Part shown: positions 1 to 9,315 of the stretch, one piece after another
How the letters are laid out: each line of letters begins with the position of its first letter
How positions within the stretch are numbered: the first letter of the stretch is position 1
Source of the DNA: Tetramitus jugosus
Lineage: Eukaryota > Heterolobosea > Eutetramitea > Acrasida > Vahlkampfiidae
Direction of reading: 5' to 3'
Assembly (NCBI GenBank): GCA_937625935.1
Contig: OW569362.1
Location: forward strand, 310,001 to 374,000
DNA: 64,000 nucleotides
Program-made: the position numbers and the translations under genes
The notes under the pieces: generated by a model
What the model saw: the letters and a program-made list of their open reading frames with translations, nothing else
The model's database searches: none
What the model was told of the DNA's origin: nothing

Positions 1-49
1 CCACACAAGAGCAAAAAAAACATTTTTTATTCGACCGTCAAAAACTCAA

Positions 50-1928
50 ATGTCTCTTCGTCTGTCTCAAACCGCCGCATCAAAGGTCAACCAATGCAAG
101 AAGGTTGCTGCCCCATTGCTTAAACAACAACAGAGATTTGCTTCTGTGAACCCAGTTGTCCAACATCATGAAAAATTGAGGGTACGGTATCAAAAATGAT
201 CGTCATTATTAAGGTGTCATTTTTATGTTCCGCCACATCTTTGATGATGCAAAAGCTAACATGTCATTTTTTCATTTTTTTCGCATCATTTTTTCTCCAT
301 CCATGCAACCTTGCAACCTATCATACGAAATATGAACATCCAATCACCAATACGATACTATTGAAAATTTGAATCGAAACAAACGATATATGAATAATAA
401 TAATACAAAATACAAAATACGAACCTATGTTTATCTCTGTTGAATGTGTATGACATCATGATATGATAGCCAACCGTTCAAGTAGATCCTCTTGAGCCAA
501 TTCAATTCCCTAGACAGAGACCTGGTATCGAGTATGATTTGAACTGGAGTTTAGTCCCATTGCAAATCACACCTTATCACGACTCATTCAGAAATGCAAG
601 TGTTGAAAATTTGTTGAAGCGTGCCTATGGTGAAATCAAGGAGAACAGTTCTCTCTTGTTCAATGCCTCTACCACTGAAACCACCGCCACTGCCACCACT
701 ACTGAATATCAAAAGTTGATTACTTTCCAACCTGAAGAACTACAGACCAATTGGAAGATTTTCGCACCAAAGTTCCACAGAAGAGTTCAAAGAGATGTGT
801 GTATCATGATACTATTGTCATTGTAATTTTTGTTATATTTGTAATTGTTGATATTGGTGTGATGATGATGATGAAAATTGACACATTCTATTTGGTTGTT
901 ATTGTGATTGTTTACATTAGGTTGCTTACTATTTGACTCATGCTCCATCTTCATTTGTTCAAGATGGTGATTTTGGATATGGTGTTAAATTGAGAGTGAT
1001 AACAGACAATGCAAACACTGGTCTCATTTTGAAGAATTTGATCTTGTCTACACGCAGATTGTCTGCTGTTGAATTCAAGTATGATGCATTGGTGTTCCAT
1101 GCTCCAGGATACCAATTCACACCAAACAATGTTGTTGAAGAATTCAACGGACCAAAGCCAGCTGACTTGGGATTGACCAATGATCAATTTGTCATGTTGA
1201 ACGATCAAGAAAACAGAGTGACCATTGGAGGTGTCAATGATTTGAATGTTTTGATTGATTCTATTGTTCATTTGACTTCAAAGGCTGCTTTGGCCAAGGG
1301 ATCTATCATTCTTCCATCTGATGCCATCATTTCAAAGAATGGAGCCGTTACATTGATTGTGAACAATAATGGTGATGATGCCGCTCAAGTCAGAAAGAAT
1401 GCCCTGGCCAAGACCAACTCCAAGCACTACTCCCTATATTCATCACATCACAACATGTTGAGCAAGGATGGATTGAGCAGAGTTTGGAACGGTTCCAGAG
1501 TTGTTGTCGACAGTGCCACATTCAACAAGCTCAAGTTGGGTGCTGGTGACGTTGTCGAAAGCATCAACGGAGGTAAGCAATATATTGTCACAACAAAGGA
1601 CAGCGTCAGACCAACTGTCGTCAAGGCTCCATCCACCATTGTCTTCATGGTCAAGGACAGTTCCAACAATGTGCCAACTCTTGGACAAATCAATGCCGAA
1701 ACTGCAAAGAACTTGCTTGTGAGCGGAAAGGCAAACTTCCCAGAGCTATCAGCAGACAATGTGAAACAAGTGTTTGATCAGTTGACATCCAATGTTCAAT
1801 TCTATGTGGTCAACAGTTCCTATGACAACAAGACCATTGCTCAAGCTGTTGACTCTGTTGCATCTGGATCTGTTAAGTCTGCATCTGCTGCTGATTCAGC
1901 TGTGCAAGCTTTCTTGGGGGGTAAGTAA
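50..1928 (+). CDS. Mitochondrially targeted PEPCK (ATP)-like pseudoenzyme
   Basis: Three exons (50-181, 470-796, 921-1928) join in phase 0 to give 488 residues. The first about 34 residues are rich in Arg, Lys, Ser and Gln with no acids and end in RFAS, which looks like a mitochondrial presequence. The body follows ATP-type phosphoenolpyruvate carboxykinase in order: RVITDNANTGLILKNLIL at 178-195 matches the family's conserved N-domain segment, ENRVTIGG matches the IGG strand, and STIVFMVKDSSNNVPTL at 391-407 matches the C-domain strand before the family's FGVLPP loop. Every catalytic element is gone. NNNGDDAAQ stands where the P-loop (GLSGTGKTT) should be, the GDDEHGW loop is absent, and the metal-binding Lys and His and the GRSPKDK loop are replaced. 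Catalysis is therefore very unlikely, and a structural role in mitochondria is inference. The family usually has about 530 residues. Exon junctions are unverified. Confidence 0.72.
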
Positions 1929-2075
1929 ATAACGGGAAATAATAATGAACCACACATATCTATGTAAACATAAAATGAAAATGAATTGTCATTTGCTTTC
2001 ATGTTGGTGGTGTATACATAAGTCGCGACAACAACATTTCTTTTACATTGTAAAGGATCACATCACCCAAATCGT

Positions 2076-3302
2076 TTATAAACGAAGTCGATAATGACTC
2101 GATGTCTTGACCGAAGGTCTCAGCCGAATATTCGCCCATTCCTTGTCCTGCTCCTCATTCAACAAAATGATTGGCACACGATTCTCTTTTTGTACCACGG
2201 ATGGTGCATGAACAATGTTTGACGGTCGTGATAATGCTGTAGAGACGGGGGAAGATGCACTCGGAGCCTTCTTCTTGATACTACCATTATTATTACTACT
2301 ATTACTACTATGATTCACATTCGATGATGAGATTGATTTACTCTTCTTTTGTGTCGTCGGATTACGCGACGCATTCCTTTTCTTTGCGGCAGTGCTTGAA
2401 ATTGTCGTTGTTGTTGCTGCTGTAATTGCAGAGGATGACAATTCAACAGTAGTAGAGCTAGAACTGTTTGGTGTTTTTCGCACAGTGAAATGTGTCGCAG
2501 CAGCAGCAGCAGCCATTTGAATACTACCCGTACTACTACTACTACCAATACCAATACCAATATTACTCTTATTACTAATAATATTCATACTACTACTACT
2601 ACTACTACTATTACTACTATTTCCAATGGTTCTCCTCTTCTTTCGACTCATTATTGATGATGATGATGTTGTTCCTCCTCGTGAATGACGATTAAAATTG
2701 TATTCACCATCATCATGATCATCACTACTGCCACTCGTACCAGCATCATCACCTTCATCATTACTATCATGATCAAAATTGGGTACAACTGCTGTTCTTC
2801 TTCTTTTTGCTCGTTTTTTCATACTTGTTGTTGCTATTGTTGATGTTGTTGTTGGTTTTACTGCGCGGGAAAATGATCTCGTTGACGGAACAATTTTGTC
2901 ATCATCACTACTTGTGTCATAAACATTGTTGCTGTTCGTTGAAGCAGCAGCAGCTGTTGTTGTTGTTGTTGTTGTTGTATAGTCATCACTGTCGTAGCTA
3001 TCATTGGTGGTTTTGGCAGTGATGAGTGTGATGCTTTGTCGGTGATTCTTTTTTCTTTTTGTTGTTGCGGTAGTCGTACGCGAGGTGGTGGTTGTTGTCG
3101 TGAGTGGTGGATGTGAAATATTGTTTAGTGATGATGCAGAAGAGGAGACATTAGAGTTGGTGGTTGTTGTTGTTGATGCTCTTGTGATCTTTGGTGATGA
3201 TGATGATGATGATAATGATTGTGGATGGGAGGGAAGTGTAGGAATGGCACCAATGGGCCGTCTGGCCAATCGATTTTGAACAGAAACGATATTTCGTTGC
3301 AT
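2076..3302 (-). CDS. Low-complexity Ser/Thr/Asn-rich protein, probably nuclear
   Basis: This is a single uninterrupted frame of 408 residues starting at an ATG. No known domain is recognised. Most of it is runs of Ser, Thr, Asn and Ala with acidic patches and several basic clusters (KKRAKRRR, SRKKRR, TKRKKNH) that would serve as nuclear localisation signals. The ends are of normal complexity: an N-terminal stretch with NRLARRPIGAIP and a C-terminal stretch with RVPIILLNEEQDKEWANIRL. These argue that the frame is translated and is not just a repeat artefact. It is tail-to-tail with the PEPCK-like gene, 147 bp away. The homopolymers come from trinucleotide repeats and are likely length-variable. 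Function is unknown. Confidence 0.55.
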   Translation of the reverse strand: MQRNIVSVQNRLARRPIGAIPTLPSHPQSLSSSSSSPKITRASTTTTTNSNVSSSASSLNNISHPPLTTTTTTSRTTTATTKRKKNHRQSITLITAKTTNDSYDSDDYTTTTTTTTAAAASTNSNNVYDTSSDDDKIVPSTRSFSRAVKPTTTSTIATTSMKKRAKRRRTAVVPNFDHDSNDEGDDAGTSGSSDDHDDGEYNFNRHSRGGTTSSSSIMSRKKRRTIGNSSNSSSSSSSMNIISNKSNIGIGIGSSSSTGSIQMAAAAAATHFTVRKTPNSSSSTTVELSSSAITAATTTTISSTAAKKRNASRNPTTQKKSKSISSSNVNHSSNSSNNNGSIKKKAPSASSPVSTALSRPSNIVHAPSVVQKENRVPIILLNEEQDKEWANIRLRPSVKTSSHYRLRL

Positions 3303-3417
3303 TCTTCTTGGCCGTGTTTGTTTTTCTTCTTAGGTTTGTTCTTTTTGGAGAAAGAACTTTTTTATTTGTGATCAGACATGTCAAATGTTCGAAACACCTC
3401 TGTGCATAAGAAAGCTT

Positions 3418-4266
3418 TTAGTTGTTCATGAGTTCCTTGGCCATTTTCTCTGCTCTAGTCTTAGATAGCTCAGCGTAGCCTCCTTCCATTTCTCTTGCAA
3501 CACTATCTGGTGCCAACTTGATCAACCAGTCCATGATCCATGAAGGAACCCAACCTCCCACGTCCATGACCATGATAAACGTCCAATCGCACTCCGTATC
3601 AGGGTTCGTTGCACATTGCTTGAACACGCAAACTTGGTAGAGAACTTTGGCGCGAACGTGTGTGTCCGATGGAGGAACATCGTCTCTTTCCGTAAATTTC
3701 TCCACCATGACAACGTACTCTAGTCCTTCGTCATCAGTAAAGTAATTCCATGCACGAGCAGTGAGCATTTCTCTCTGTGAGACGACCCAGGTGTTTGGTG
3801 AGGTTGTCAAAACGTATACTACATCGTGACGGTTACTGTAAGCAGAGAAAAATTGTGTGAGTCGAAAAAGCTTACATGCAGGGGAAATGGGGGCGAAAAA
3901 AAGCGCGAAAAAAATTGTAGCTCGCGGACTAATTAGATGCGCAACAACGACATACTCTTCATGATTCTCGATCCATTTAATCTCGGCCAAATTATCCTTG
4001 GCAGCTACTTTACGTATTCTTACATCTCTGAGCGTCTCAAACAAATCCAAAAAGTTATACTTGAGATGACTAACGAATTTAAATTCTTGTCTCTGTGAAA
4101 CATCTTCGTTTGTTGCACTTGGTGTCTTGCTGTACAGTGTAGTTCCTTTATCTTGTGTGGTCAATGTCCATGAGTCGTCGTGTGTCAACACGTCCTTTAA
4201 GCACTTTTCAAAGTAAGCTTCTGTGATGGTAGGTGAGTTGGAGTTTGGTGTGTATTTGGCTTTCAT
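3418..4266 (-). CDS. START-domain lipid-transfer protein
   Basis: This is a StAR-related lipid-transfer (START) domain protein. Such proteins bind sterols, phospholipids or ceramide in a hydrophobic pocket and move them between membranes. The frame reads through as 282 residues, but positions 3955 down to 3836 (minus strand) look like an intron of exactly 120 nt. It opens GTATGT, ends TTACAG, and has no stop in frame. Splicing removes 40 odd residues and joins IKWIENHE to NRHDVVYVL, restoring a normal START strand order in a 242-residue protein. Family-like elements are VVYVLTTSPNTWVVSQREML, DWTFIMVMDVGGWVPSWIMD and a C-terminal helix. No signal peptide or membrane segment is seen, so it is probably cytosolic. 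The ligand cannot be predicted. Confidence 0.8.
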   Translation of the reverse strand: MKAKYTPNSNSPTITEAYFEKCLKDVLTHDDSWTLTTQDKGTTLYSKTPSATNEDVSQRQEFKFVSHLKYNFLDLFETLRDVRIRKVAAKDNLAEIKWIENHEEYVVVAHLISPRATIFFALFFAPISPACKLFRLTQFFSAYSNRHDVVYVLTTSPNTWVVSQREMLTARAWNYFTDDEGLEYVVMVEKFTERDDVPPSDTHVRAKVLYQVCVFKQCATNPDTECDWTFIMVMDVGGWVPSWIMDWLIKLAPDSVAREMEGGYAELSKTRAEKMAKELMNN

Positions 4267-4362
4267 TGTTATTGTTGTTGTTAAATTATTATTGATTGTT
4301 GTTGTTGTGTTGGTTGTTGATAGTCGTTGAAATTTCTTACGAATATTTGTTTTGCTTTTTGG

Positions 4363-7300
4363 CTATGGCGGAGAATGGGTATTCGGCGTTGATGGTTTGG
4401 CGCCAATCGGACCAACGGGGAGTACGGACCTATATTTCTTTTGGATCATGGAAGATTGTATGTGGTTCAGAACCTGGGAATTGAAGAACCAACGCCAGAA
4501 TTCACTGTCTTGTCTTTGCTCTGAGGCCTTTTGACACAAACGCCGAATGAATCGCAATAATCTCGTTGCCAGTTCTAAATTTTTGTCTTCAAATATCAGT
4601 TGATCGAAGTATTGAAGCAAAAGTTCTAGTCTGAGGTGAGACTGATTATGCCCTTTGAGCATTTCTAGGTAGGAATTGCTCTTTGCAGATGACAACTCAT
4701 CATTATCGAAAAGTGTAGGACTGGATTGCGATTTGATCAGTTCTGGAAAGGAGTCAATCCACTTGCGAAGAGTATCCTTGAGAGAGAGGAAATTATCAGA
4801 GAATGAGTTGGAATATAATGGATAAGCTGGATCACTTGTTGAGTTGTCTCCCATTTGTACTTCGGAAGTTTCATCTAACGTTGATGATGAAGAATTATTA
4901 TCTTGTGTAGTTAGTGTCAAGGGCTTGACTGTAAGTCTCTGTTTTTGTTGTTTGTCCTGATGCGCATCCAACAGTACTTGCTGCTGAATCTGAGTGGGGA
5001 GTTCTTTTAACACTTGATAGTTCACTTGGCTATACATTCCACGGGCAACATCCTGTGTGTTTGGAGGGGGAGCAATAATATTAACTTTAATCGATTCCTT
5101 GGGACTGGTGACCCGCTCTACGAAGTGAAACAATTTCTTTTGCTTAGGACCAATAATTGGGTTTGATACTGGTTTCCTCTTTCCTAATGTCGATTTTGTC
5201 TGTTTGTTTGTTTTTGTAGGTTTCGTACTCGCAGGTCTCGTAGTATTTGTACGATAAGCTTCGATCAATTCGTTCCTAATGTCTTCAGGTAGCGATTCGA
5301 AAATATCAGCATCAATTTGAGAAATATTAGGTAGCTGTTCTCTCGCCTGAACATGTGTAGTATTTGACTCAACTATTGGTTCAGTATTTTGTAACATCTC
5401 AGTTTCCGTGATATGTTCATTTGTAATAGCGTTTTCATTCTCATTGTGTTTATCGATTCGCTGGAAGAACTGAGAAACACGCATCGTAGTCCTGTCTCTT
5501 ATGATCCGAGTGATTTTGCTTATTCTAATACCAATACCTCTCAATTCACATGGTTCAATCTTCAGTTGCTCGTACAAACTCTTTGCGTGCTGAGATAGAA
5601 TTCGGAGTTCATTGGTATGGTCCGGCATGGTTGCGGATTTTGAAAATGTCTCACACATACCATGACCGTTGAACTTTGTAGGTTCAATAGGAGCATCTGG
5701 ATGTCTTTTCATCATCTTTAAGGTGATGCATTTCGCTAAGATATTCTCGAGTTGGAGACGTTCGCTCATCTCTTCACATAATTTCTCAAGAAAGAAATTG
5801 ACTTGTTCGATTTTGTCAAAGCGGATGCCGTAGTTGACTTCGACAGTCCTAGATTTTTTGTCCCATCCACTATCTTGATTCGAGAAGTCATCAACTGTTT
5901 CTTCACCTCGACATTGCTTGTACAACGTCTCTCCCTTTTTCGTTCCAAACACTTGTTGCAATTTGGTTTTCTCGATAGTTAATAGCTGCTCAACTGTTGT
6001 CACACCAAGTTCTTTCTCAAGTTTTGTATTCATTTTTCTTCCTACACCAGAGAGATCTCTAATTGTGAACGAGCTCATGAAGGCAGACAGTTCTAAGGAC
6101 TGACTCACAAGAAACTGTCCATTTGGCTTTGCTTTCTTGGTAGCCATACGAGCTAACAACTTGTTTGGTCCTATTCCAGCACTGGCAGTACATCCAGTGG
6201 TAGTTTCAATCTTCTTTCGAATTTGTGACACCAAATCTGTTGCATGAGCCTCATCGACACAAGTTTGGTGCATATAAATGTACGATTCATCAATAGAAGA
6301 CACTTCAATCGAATCTGCAGGGACGAACTGTTTCAATATCTCATACACTTGTAGAGCAGCCTCTTCATATAGATTGAATTGATATGGTACAATAATGAGA
6401 TCTTTGCAAAGCTCTTTAGCTCTACCGATCCACATTCCAGCTTTGACTCCAAATTCACGAGCAACATAATTTGCTGAACTAATTTCTCCATTTGTATTAC
6501 TACCTGAATGAGCCACTGCCATCGGAAGAGTCCTAAGACGAGGATTCTGTTTCATGGCTATCGCTGCAAAGAAGCAGTCCATATCTAAGTGAACCACAAA
6601 GTAGTTTCCCGTATTCGGTCGAAGAGCTAGCTTTTTTCTCAGAGAAGCGTGCTTCTTAATCGTATACTCATTACGTTCCATGAAGCGTCTTCTCCATGAT
6701 CCTATGAAGTGCAGCCGCGAGTTCTTCAAAAAGTTCTTGACAAAATTAGGGTCAGTAGCAGCGTTATGGAGGTTATTTGCTCGGGGTTCGCTCTCAGTAG
6801 CGTTGCTTGGGTTCAATGGAACCGCATTGTTATTTTTGAAGGCTATCATGACTTGTTTCTGATCACTTAACAGCAAGTATGATCTTTCTGGTTGTTTGCA
6901 CCCTAATCGAATAGAATCCAAAATCCATTCAGGTCGAACAACAAAGGTCCTTGTCCGCTCATCCATGCTACTGTATTCTTTAATTTTCGAATGAGGTAAA
7001 TTGGTGGCAATGACATGAGTCACCAAACGACGAGAAAAATACTGCTCATATGCACCACCATGCTGATACACCATCTCTCTTAGTTCAACCATCCCTGGTT
7101 GCGTAAATCCATCCACATGTATCACCACTCCTTGAAACATACCACTTTCTACATTGTTCTTCTGTTCATCGAGGTACTGATCTCTTAGCTTTATGTTCTT
7201 GTGATGAAAATAATCACCTCTTGATTTCCAGGCTTGCACCGTCGATTTTTGTGGTTGAATCGTTGGTGGTGCCATCTTCTTTGGTTCACTTGTCAAGAAG

Positions 7301-7452
7301 GGTCGCTTTTGATTGGAGACAAATGAATCATTGTTCATTTGTATCGATGGTCCTACTGCTGTTTGACAGTCAGACAATAGTTCGATCATTTCCTCATCAT
7401 CTTTTTCTTCGTCCTCTTCATGGTTTTCGTATTGATTTTCTTCCGTGTTCAT
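4363..7452 (-). CDS. REV1: DNA repair protein REV1 (Y-family deoxycytidyl transferase)
   Basis: REV1 inserts dCMP opposite abasic sites and damaged guanine and scaffolds translesion polymerases in the nucleus. The 1029-residue frame has the full eukaryotic architecture. A BRCT domain lies at about 104-195. The REV1-specific segment SRLHFIGSWRRRFM is at 245-258. The Y-family palm follows, with HLDMDCFF (Asp290, Asp292) and SSIDES (Asp388, Glu389) as metal ligands, then a little finger at about 538-655. Two ubiquitin-binding motifs sit at about 712-732 (LPEDIRNELI) and 808-828 (LKELPTQIQQQV). The C-terminal protein-interaction domain is at about 888-1012. No intron is needed. It ends 96 nt from the start of the START gene on the same strand. 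Length is close to animal REV1. A possible PCNA-binding motif at 771-778 is noted separately. Confidence 0.95.
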   Translation of the reverse strand: MNTEENQYENHEEDEEKDDEEMIELLSDCQTAVGPSIQMNNDSFVSNQKRPFLTSEPKKMAPPTIQPQKSTVQAWKSRGDYFHHKNIKLRDQYLDEQKNNVESGMFQGVVIHVDGFTQPGMVELREMVYQHGGAYEQYFSRRLVTHVIATNLPHSKIKEYSSMDERTRTFVVRPEWILDSIRLGCKQPERSYLLLSDQKQVMIAFKNNNAVPLNPSNATESEPRANNLHNAATDPNFVKNFLKNSRLHFIGSWRRRFMERNEYTIKKHASLRKKLALRPNTGNYFVVHLDMDCFFAAIAMKQNPRLRTLPMAVAHSGSNTNGEISSANYVAREFGVKAGMWIGRAKELCKDLIIVPYQFNLYEEAALQVYEILKQFVPADSIEVSSIDESYIYMHQTCVDEAHATDLVSQIRKKIETTTGCTASAGIGPNKLLARMATKKAKPNGQFLVSQSLELSAFMSSFTIRDLSGVGRKMNTKLEKELGVTTVEQLLTIEKTKLQQVFGTKKGETLYKQCRGEETVDDFSNQDSGWDKKSRTVEVNYGIRFDKIEQVNFFLEKLCEEMSERLQLENILAKCITLKMMKRHPDAPIEPTKFNGHGMCETFSKSATMPDHTNELRILSQHAKSLYEQLKIEPCELRGIGIRISKITRIIRDRTTMRVSQFFQRIDKHNENENAITNEHITETEMLQNTEPIVESNTTHVQAREQLPNISQIDADIFESLPEDIRNELIEAYRTNTTRPASTKPTKTNKQTKSTLGKRKPVSNPIIGPKQKKLFHFVERVTSPKESIKVNIIAPPPNTQDVARGMYSQVNYQVLKELPTQIQQQVLLDAHQDKQQKQRLTVKPLTLTTQDNNSSSSTLDETSEVQMGDNSTSDPAYPLYSNSFSDNFLSLKDTLRKWIDSFPELIKSQSSPTLFDNDELSSAKSNSYLEMLKGHNQSHLRLELLLQYFDQLIFEDKNLELATRLLRFIRRLCQKASEQRQDSEFWRWFFNSQVLNHIQSSMIQKKYRSVLPVGPIGAKPSTPNTHSPP

Positions 7453-7566
7453 TCAAGTTTTGTGTTTTTGTTCGAGTAAACACTGGCAGTCTTGTATATC
7501 CGACGAGTTAAGTGGCACATGTGAGAGGTGAACTCTGATGCTTTTATTAGTGAAGAGATAGTATAC

Positions 7567-8232
7567 CTACTTATCAATCTCAAATAACTGAGAAAGTGCC
7601 TTGCGCCCATCCACTGAGAGTTTACGAGAGCCAATGCCAGTGTAGATTCCAAAGGGTGTGGGAGGTTGATAAGTGATCGTTCGCCACTCAAATTGACAAA
7701 ATTGACCATTGTCAAAGGTTGCGTACCCACGATTCCACTGTTTCGATTTCATATCATACAGGTACATGGGAATCGCATAATCATCAGAGGAATCCTTGTT
7801 GAACGTCTCCAAGTAGTTCAAGAGAAACATCTGACATGCCCAGGCAGTACCTCCCTCAACACCCACAGATGTCTTTTCAGCTTTGGATTCGTCCTTGTTT
7901 GAAATGGCATACAATAGGGTCGAATACTTGATCTGAAAGTAATTACGTCTCAACAGGTCATAGTCAAAGTTAGGTCTCAGTAAATGATTGTTTGCTTGTT
8001 TCAGCCATTTCATAGCAGACAAGAGTTCTTCACGAGTTAGCTTTATTAGACGTGAATTCTTTGACGACACAGCTGAATGACCCTCAAAGCTCATGATAGC
8101 CACATTGTGATGATGCTTCAAAGCAATGGTCTCCCATGCACTATCAGCACCCATGGCACCTCCACTCACACAAACATTTGTGTCAATGTTAGCTTCTTTC
8201 AACCATTGGTCCAATGTTTCGAGTGGTGTCAT
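7567..8232 (-). CDS. SLOG (DprA/LOG-like) Rossmann protein with unusual domain order
   Basis: The frame from the first ATG gives 221 residues; a longer stretch up to 8298 is open but has no ATG. Visible SLOG features are VCVSGGAMGADSAWE near the N-terminus, matching the family's SGGA-x-GAD motif, and VEGGTAWACQMFLLNYL, matching the GGT nucleotide-binding turn. The strand that normally comes first in phage and bacterial relatives (TGIGSR) is found instead at the extreme C-terminus as GIYTGIGSRKLSVDGRKALS. This suggests a circular permutation or a truncated tandem copy. SLOG domains bind or cleave nucleotide-derived ligands; the substrate here is unknown. The start lies 109 bp from the divergent SFT2 start, so the two probably share a promoter region. 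Confidence 0.65.
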   Translation of the reverse strand: MTPLETLDQWLKEANIDTNVCVSGGAMGADSAWETIALKHHHNVAIMSFEGHSAVSSKNSRLIKLTREELLSAMKWLKQANNHLLRPNFDYDLLRRNYFQIKYSTLLYAISNKDESKAEKTSVGVEGGTAWACQMFLLNYLETFNKDSSDDYAIPMYLYDMKSKQWNRGYATFDNGQFCQFEWRTITYQPPTPFGIYTGIGSRKLSVDGRKALSQLFEIDK

Positions 8233-8341
8233 CAGAGGTAATTCAGACAATTGAAGATTGGTTTTGGGGTTTCGCTGCCAGAGCTCCTTTTCTTCCAAGT
8301 TTTAAAAAAGAACCGAAACTCCCGCGCAAGCAAAAAAAACA

Positions 8342-9166
8342 ATGTCGGACGTATTGAGACAAGCCGCTGCTCGATTGAGCGGTAGAAACAGTGCTGTGGA
8401 TCTGGAGGCACAAGAATCAAGTACAAATGAAAGCTTTCTGAATCCATTGACCAACTATATGGGTCAATGGTTCGGAAAAGAACAAGAGGAAGATCAGTCC
8501 TTCTTCGCTGGAATGTTCACGCTGACGAGACAGCAGCGCATGTATGGATTCGTCATGTCGCTTGCTTTGGGTCTCCTCTGTGTGTTTATTGCTTGTTTGA
8601 TGCTGCCCTATATTTTAATAACGTCGCGAAAGGTAAGCTAAGCGAAGAAAAAGTATTTTCGAATCAATGTTTGATGTTTGTTGAAGCTCATTTTTTTCTT
8701 TGACGTGGTGATGGTGATGCTGTGTTTTTCGTTTGTTTGATTGAATTGGGTCATCATCCTTTCTCAGTTCGCGTTCATGTACACGGCAGGTAGTTTGTTG
8801 CTCGTGTTGTCAACCATGTTTTTCATGGGACCTGCACAACAAATGAAAACCATGTTTAACTCTGATCGTTGGATACCTTCATCAGTGTACCTTGGATCCA
8901 TGGTGCTTACCTTTATTGTCGCTCTCAAAGTAAGTTCTATTTTTCAGATTGTTTCTTCTCGTATGGTTCATTTGTTAAATTTCGTGCTTAACTTTTTGTT
9001 TAATTTGCTCAATCAATATCATGTTCAGTTCGGCAATATAGTGTTTGTCATGACACTCATTTTCATACAGCTTCTTGCAATGGGGTGGTACATCTTAACG
9101 TATATACCATTTGGTATGCAGATTGTGTCTGGAGTTTTCGCTGCTGCCAGGAGATTGATCCAATAA
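8342..9166 (+). CDS. SFT2: SFT2-family vesicle transport protein
   Basis: SFT2 proteins are small four-span membrane proteins that help endosome-derived vesicles fuse with the Golgi. Exons 8342-8632, 8768-8929 and 9029-9166 join in phase 0 and give 196 residues. The soluble N-terminal half (residues 1-65) precedes TLTRQQRMYGFVMSL, then four hydrophobic segments. Family hallmarks are FMYTAGSLLLVLSTMFFMGP, QQMKTMF and LAMGWYILTYIPFG. The second intron (8930-9028, 99 nt) has no stop in frame, so an unspliced reading adds 33 residues in the middle. Donors are GTAAGC and GTAAGT. Assignment is firm from segment order and motifs; localisation is by family. Confidence 0.9.
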
Positions 9167-9315
9167 TAATAATAAATCATTCACTGTAACATAAAGTTGA
9201 AAAATGGAGTGAATTGCTGTGTTTCGGTGTTGACGAGATAATTTGAGAAGAGAGTGCAAGTGCTCAATACTAATCGTACTTTAATTAAAGGAAGATGTGT
9301 CCTCTAGCATAATAG

